Made by a program: the position numbers and the translations under genes. Shown one piece after another: positions 53,544 to 57,001 of a stretch of 57,001 nt of DNA. Below the pieces are notes generated by a model that was not told the origin of the DNA, did not search any database, and saw only the letters and a list, made by a program, of their open reading frames with translations. Numbering within the stretch: the first letter of the stretch is position 1; each line of letters starts with the position of its first letter. The stretch spans positions 1-57,001 of the forward strand of contig NZ_VOLS01000027.1 of NCBI RefSeq assembly GCF_007954265.1, in the 5' to 3' direction. This stretch comes from Colwellia sp. C1TZA3. Its GTDB lineage: Bacteria > Pseudomonadota > Gammaproteobacteria > Enterobacterales > Alteromonadaceae.

Positions 53544-54839
53544 ATGTCTGTATTGAAAACTTGTCCCGAGCCATTATTTCCAACTTACCCTGAGTTATGT
53601 GAATTTACCTTTGAAGATTATCCAACTGTTAAGACTTTATTAACACCTGACGTTGAAGTGAACTCTGAATCTACTGCTGAACCTGAGTCAGAATCTGGAC
53701 CTCAAGTATGGTGGTTAGAACACTGGCATTGGGGAAAAGATTTTTTAGCCTACACCGGTCGAAATAAATCTGCCCATACTTATGATCGCTTTCGCAATGA
53801 GATTGAAAAGTTTCTGCTGTGGAGCTTCTTTATAAACAAAGTCCCCATAGACAGATTACGAAAAACTGATATCTTACAATATGCCGACTTTTGTTGGAAA
53901 CCGCCCGTAAACTGGATTGGTACCAGTAACCAAGAACGCTTTAAATTAGCTAACGGCTATTTTGTCATTAATGAGCATTGGCAACCATTTAAAATTCAAG
54001 CCGCAAAAAGTCAGATGATTAAAGATATTGATAAGAAAAAATATCGTCCATCTCAGCAAACATTAACCTCTACATTTACCGCTATTATCGTTTTCTATAA
54101 CTATTTAATGGCTGAAGAACTTTGCTACGGCAACCCTGCACAAATAGCTAAAAAAGACTGCAAACATTTCATTAATGACGTACAAGTTAAAGAAGTTAAA
54201 CGCTTAACTAATAGTCAATGGCAATATTTACTTGATACTGCCATTGATATGGCTGACGAAAATCAGTCTTATGAGCGAAACTTATTCGTTATTGCCGCGT
54301 TAAAAACCCTCTTTCTAAGGGTTTCAGAGCTTAGTGAACGTGAATTTTGGTCACCTATTATGGGTCACTTTTGGCAAGACGAAGATGAAAACTGGTGGTT
54401 TAAAGTCTTTGGTAAAGGCCGTAAGCTTCGTGATACTACAGTACCGCCCGACTTTATGAGTTTTCTAACCCGCTACAGATTGTCTCGTGGCTTTTCTCAA
54501 CTCCCTGCTAATGGTGAAAATACTGTTTTAGTTGAAAAGATACGGGGTCAAGGTGGTATGAGCTCCCGTCATTTAAGACGTATTGTGCAAGAAGTTTTTG
54601 ACTTGGCTTATCAAAACATGAAGCAAGTTGAAGGTGAAAATAGAGCCTTGAAGCTTAAAGAAGCTTCTACTCACTGGTTAAGGCACACCGGCGCAAGTAT
54701 GGAAATTGAACGTGGCCGCGCCCTAAAAGATCTTTCAGAGGATCTAGGTCATGCTAGCATGGCAACCACAGATACCGTTTATGTCCAAACCGAAAACAAA
54801 AAACGTGCTGAAAGTGGTAAACGTCGAAAAGTTGATTAA
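53544..54839 (+). CDS. Tyrosine recombinase/integrase
   Basis: This 431-residue protein has an N-terminal acidic extension (residues 1-55). A SAM-like core-binding domain spans about 57-200, and the catalytic domain follows with R259 (LFLRVSELSE), lysines in FGKGRKLRDT (291-294), H377-x-x-R380 (THWLRHTG), H403 (LGHASMATT) and nucleophile Y413 (TDTVYVQT). All six catalytic positions are present. It is larger than XerC/XerD (about 300 residues). No excisionase, phage gene or obvious att pair was found beside it; the palindrome at 53449 may be its site. It is probably a solitary or island recombinase. Confidence 0.92.
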   Translation: MSVLKTCPEPLFPTYPELCEFTFEDYPTVKTLLTPDVEVNSESTAEPESESGPQVWWLEHWHWGKDFLAYTGRNKSAHTYDRFRNEIEKFLLWSFFINKVPIDRLRKTDILQYADFCWKPPVNWIGTSNQERFKLANGYFVINEHWQPFKIQAAKSQMIKDIDKKKYRPSQQTLTSTFTAIIVFYNYLMAEELCYGNPAQIAKKDCKHFINDVQVKEVKRLTNSQWQYLLDTAIDMADENQSYERNLFVIAALKTLFLRVSELSEREFWSPIMGHFWQDEDENWWFKVFGKGRKLRDTTVPPDFMSFLTRYRLSRGFSQLPANGENTVLVEKIRGQGGMSSRHLRRIVQEVFDLAYQNMKQVEGENRALKLKEASTHWLRHTGASMEIERGRALKDLSEDLGHASMATTDTVYVQTENKKRAESGKRRKVD

Positions 54840-54866
54840 ACGTATGATCTAAAATACTAAAATAAC

Positions 54867-55445
54867 TTATAACGAGTAAACATCAGGGCAAACAACAACA
54901 GTTGCCCTGCTGTCACAGAGGTAAATTTGTTTAAAGCGACTTTGCCATTGCTCAATAGCATTGCTAATAAAACGGTCTTGCCAAATCTTTTGGACATGAT
55001 AAAAGCTGTCTTTCCCAAGTAGCATCAGATGCAATATTTTGGCTTCGCTGCCATTTTTTTTCTTACAATTTGTCTGCCATATCTCGCTTGGATATGGCTC
55101 ATCAGGAGAAGACTGTAGTGTTAGTGTGGTAAATTCTGCACAGGCGTCATAACCAGGTTGGTCTATCACTTGACGAAAGTAAGCTATTTTTTTATCTTCT
55201 GGCAAAGTGACACTGATCACATAAGCATCTTTAAAGCCATAAACGGGATGCTGCCATATTCTAGATTGATAATTTTCTTTATTTTCAATCGAAAGATACC
55301 AACCAGCCAAAAAGCCAGAGTAAGGTGTAATGAGGTTTTCACCTTTAAATACAGATACTTTATGTTCAACAATGTTTGTACAGCCAACTAAAAAAATATA
55401 ACTGAGGCTTAACAAGAGAATATTTTTGATGGTTTTTATCTGCAC
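54867..55445 (-). CDS. Predicted lipoprotein of unknown function
   Basis: This 192-residue protein has a lipobox LVGC (Cys22). The mature part has scattered aromatic motifs (GFLAGWYLSIENKENYQSRIW and VYGFKDAYVISVTLPEDKK) and cysteines near 118, 142, 177 and 186 (DACAEF, TNCKK, LCDS, VCPD) that may form disulfides. No family was recognised. It is convergent with the recombinase. Confidence 0.7.
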   Translation of the reverse strand: MQIKTIKNILLLSLSYIFLVGCTNIVEHKVSVFKGENLITPYSGFLAGWYLSIENKENYQSRIWQHPVYGFKDAYVISVTLPEDKKIAYFRQVIDQPGYDACAEFTTLTLQSSPDEPYPSEIWQTNCKKKNGSEAKILHLMLLGKDSFYHVQKIWQDRFISNAIEQWQSRFKQIYLCDSRATVVVCPDVYSL

Positions 55446-55683
55446 GCTAAGTTTACCAATTAAGAAATATTGAATATTAAATTGCCAGTTAATATAGGCC
55501 TTTTAGTGTTTTTTATATAACGAATATTGTGCTTTATAGATATATTTTACCGTTGTTTATTCGATATGTAACTACGGTCTTGAAAACTCTAACAGCCTAG
55601 TATAACGATGCAATAAAAATTTCAAATCAATTACAACACTTTGAATTAAATTTTCAGCCTAAAAAACCTAGTGCGCTTGAGTA

Positions 55684-55876
55684 TACCAATCTCACTAATT
55701 TTATCATTATTTCACCCAGTTAAAACAATTCACTACTGCGTTATTTATTTAATCATTATCGCTGCATAAATGCAGGTGCATATTACCCCCGAACAACGAG
55801 TTATTCAAATAACCCCCTTGTATTTCGCTGTTTTCCCCTGCATATAAAGTAGAGCAGATAACTAATGAAACTCGTC
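55684..55876 (+). repeat. Family C element, copy C3, degenerate
   Basis: TACCAATCTCACTAATTTTATC at the left and CTAATGAAACTCGTCT at the right match C1 and C2, with the shared block TTATTTATTTAATCATTATCG. The right end is mutated and the flanks do not match. It takes up most of the 540-bp gap before yghU. Confidence 0.65.
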
Positions 55877-55888
55877 TTATTATTTCGC

Positions 55889-55917
55889 TGATCAAAATCA
55901 GTATAAAATTTTGATCA
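55889..55917. promoter_or_regulatory. 10-9-10 palindrome upstream of yghU
   Basis: TGATCAAAAT (55889-55898) and ATTTTGATCA (55908-55917) are perfect inverted repeats 70 bp before the ATG. This suggests an operator for a dimeric regulator, but the regulator is not identifiable. Confidence 0.5.
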
Positions 55918-55986
55918 TAAGACTAGTATGTTATTAACTTAAGCATAACTTACAAACCGCATCATTTTATAAATATTGGAGCAGGC

Positions 55987-56856
55987 ATGAGTGAAGAAAA
56001 TTCATATATCCCGCCAAAAGTATGGCAATGGAACACCAGCAATGGTGGTAATTGGGCAAGCATTAATCGCCCTATTTCTGGGTCAACACACGATAAAGTC
56101 TTAGAAAAAGGTAAGCACCCTTTTCAGTTATATTCCCTCGCAACGCCCAATGGCGTTAAAGTCACCGTTATGTTTGAGGAGTTACTAGCCTTAGGTATTA
56201 AGGAAGCACAATACGATGCCTTCCTGATTGACATTAGCAAAGGAGATCAATTCGGTAGTGACTTTGTTGAAATCAATCCAAACTCAAAAATACCGGCCTT
56301 GTTAGATCAAAGTAATGAGCAACCAATTCGCTTATTTGAATCCGGTTCTATTTTATTTCACTTAGCTGAAAAATTTAATACCTTTTTACCCAGTGACAGT
56401 AAACGTGCTGAGTGTATGTCTTGGCTATTTTGGCAAATGGGGAGCGCGCCTTATCTCGGGGGTGGCTTTGGCCATTTTTATGCCTACGCCCCTGATAAAA
56501 TAGAATATTGTATTGATAGATTTTCAATGGAAGTAAAACGTCAACTCGACGTACTCGACAAGCACCTGGAAAAAAATCATTATTTATGTGGTGATGAATA
56601 TACCATTGCCGACATTGCTATTTGGCCTTGGTATGGTGCACTTGCTTTAAATCGTTTATATGATGCTGCAGAATTTCTAGATTTATCGTCTTATAAACAT
56701 CTTATGCGTTGGGCAGAAGAAATAAATCAACGACCTGCGGTAAAACGTGGTGTTATGGTAAATAAGACCTGGGGAGAATTATCAAGCCAGTTACATGAAC
56801 GACACGATGCCAGCGACTTTTTAGAGCGTACGCAAGATAAACTAGCCAAAGAGTAG
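55987..56856 (+). CDS. yghU: YghU-like glutathione-dependent disulfide-bond oxidoreductase
   Basis: This 289-residue Nu-class GST homologue has a 45-residue N-terminal arm (YIPPKVWQWNTSNGGNWASINRPISG) typical of YghU. A thioredoxin-fold domain follows (SLATPNGVKVTVMFEEL; NPNSKIPALLD; ESGSILFHLAEKF). The C-terminal helical domain contains GHFYAYAPDKIEYCIDRFSMEVKRQLDVLDKHL and YTIADIAIWPW. YghU reduces disulfides and peroxides with two bound glutathiones. GGAGCAGGC lies before the ATG. Confidence 0.92.
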   Translation: MSEENSYIPPKVWQWNTSNGGNWASINRPISGSTHDKVLEKGKHPFQLYSLATPNGVKVTVMFEELLALGIKEAQYDAFLIDISKGDQFGSDFVEINPNSKIPALLDQSNEQPIRLFESGSILFHLAEKFNTFLPSDSKRAECMSWLFWQMGSAPYLGGGFGHFYAYAPDKIEYCIDRFSMEVKRQLDVLDKHLEKNHYLCGDEYTIADIAIWPWYGALALNRLYDAAEFLDLSSYKHLMRWAEEINQRPAVKRGVMVNKTWGELSSQLHERHDASDFLERTQDKLAKE

Positions 56857-56860
56857 TTTA

Positions 56861-56874
56861 TACCCGTTCCACTT
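56861..56874. repeat. Family D end fragment
   Basis: TACCCGTTCCACTT matches the first 14 bp of the D element at 2771. A family A copy follows within 4 bp, so it may have inserted into a D element. Confidence 0.45.
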
Positions 56875-56877
56875 TAA

Positions 56878-57001
56878 TACCAGTTCCATTAAGTTTGTGA
56901 TCTTGTTGTGCGCAGGAAAAATAACTCAAGGTAAGGCGCTCGATTGAGCAATAGCTGGCTATTGGGAGTGAGAGCAACACAGCCTTGAGCTATTTTAACT
57001 A
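56878..57001 (-). repeat. Family A miniature element, copy A9, cut by the window end
   Basis: TACCAGTTCCATTAAGTT and the following 106 bases match A1 and A3. The left flank is TAA. The right end lies beyond the window. Confidence 0.85.

Overview
The window looks like a chromosomal segment of a marine gammaproteobacterium of the Alteromonadales, most likely Colwellia or a close relative. The grounds are a low-GC composition, the gene types (MlaA plus RND exporter, a DUF3718-like protein, a DUF3047-like protein, an MBL/UspA/thymidine phosphorylase/PRPP synthetase cluster, YghU) and very frequent short interspersed elements. This assignment rests on recognising proteins by eye, not on a search. 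No rRNA, CRISPR array, prophage or intact transposase gene was seen. The only tRNA is tRNA-Ser(UGA).

Layout. 0-5 kb: crotonase, nitroreductase, a decayed GST and a long acyl-CoA dehydrogenase, separated by a 1.3 kb repeat field. 5-13 kb: a Res-Xre toxin-antitoxin pair, an orphan FetB-like permease, HupE/UreJ-like and anchored membrane proteins, a SulP permease, and a cupin/GST pair. 13-17 kb: FAD-dependent amine oxidase-like enzyme, TetR regulator with palindromic operator candidates, monooxygenase-like membrane protein and YnfA. 17-27 kb: a truncated CadC-like regulator, MATE exporter, tRNA-Ser followed by a tandem array of its own 3' end plus terminators, YddG, beta-carbonic anhydrase, a gamma-glutamylcyclotransferase-like protein and a beta-lactamase-fold relic. 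27-37 kb: MlaA-RND operon, a double nitrilase-like protein lacking both catalytic cysteines, DMT transporter, a decayed phosphatase/TSUP pair, a haem protein and a nuclease. 37-50 kb: a block resembling low-oxygen or energy-stress clusters: c-type cytochrome, beta-CASP MBL protein, UspA, AMP/thymidine phosphorylase and PRPP synthetase on the minus strand, with a perfect FNR-type palindrome upstream. Next to it are cardiolipin synthase, a PGPGW protein and relics of CorA, the N-ATPase beta subunit and a COG0701 permease. 50-57 kb: a LexA-box-controlled Tus-like protein, a cold-shock/excalibur protein, two long stretches without genes, a tyrosine recombinase behind a long palindrome, a lipoprotein and YghU.

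The dominant theme is decay driven by miniature elements. Three families (called A, B and C here) share TACCA termini and 3-bp TTA/TAA target duplications. They lie inside or at the edge of several pseudogenes, nest in each other in both directions, and have formed at least one chimera. Two further inverted-repeat families (D and E) occur at lower density. Whatever transposase mobilises A-C is not in the window. The strongest leads for something undescribed are the SOS-box/Tus-like gene, the tRNA-Ser 3'-end/terminator array, and this three-family element system.
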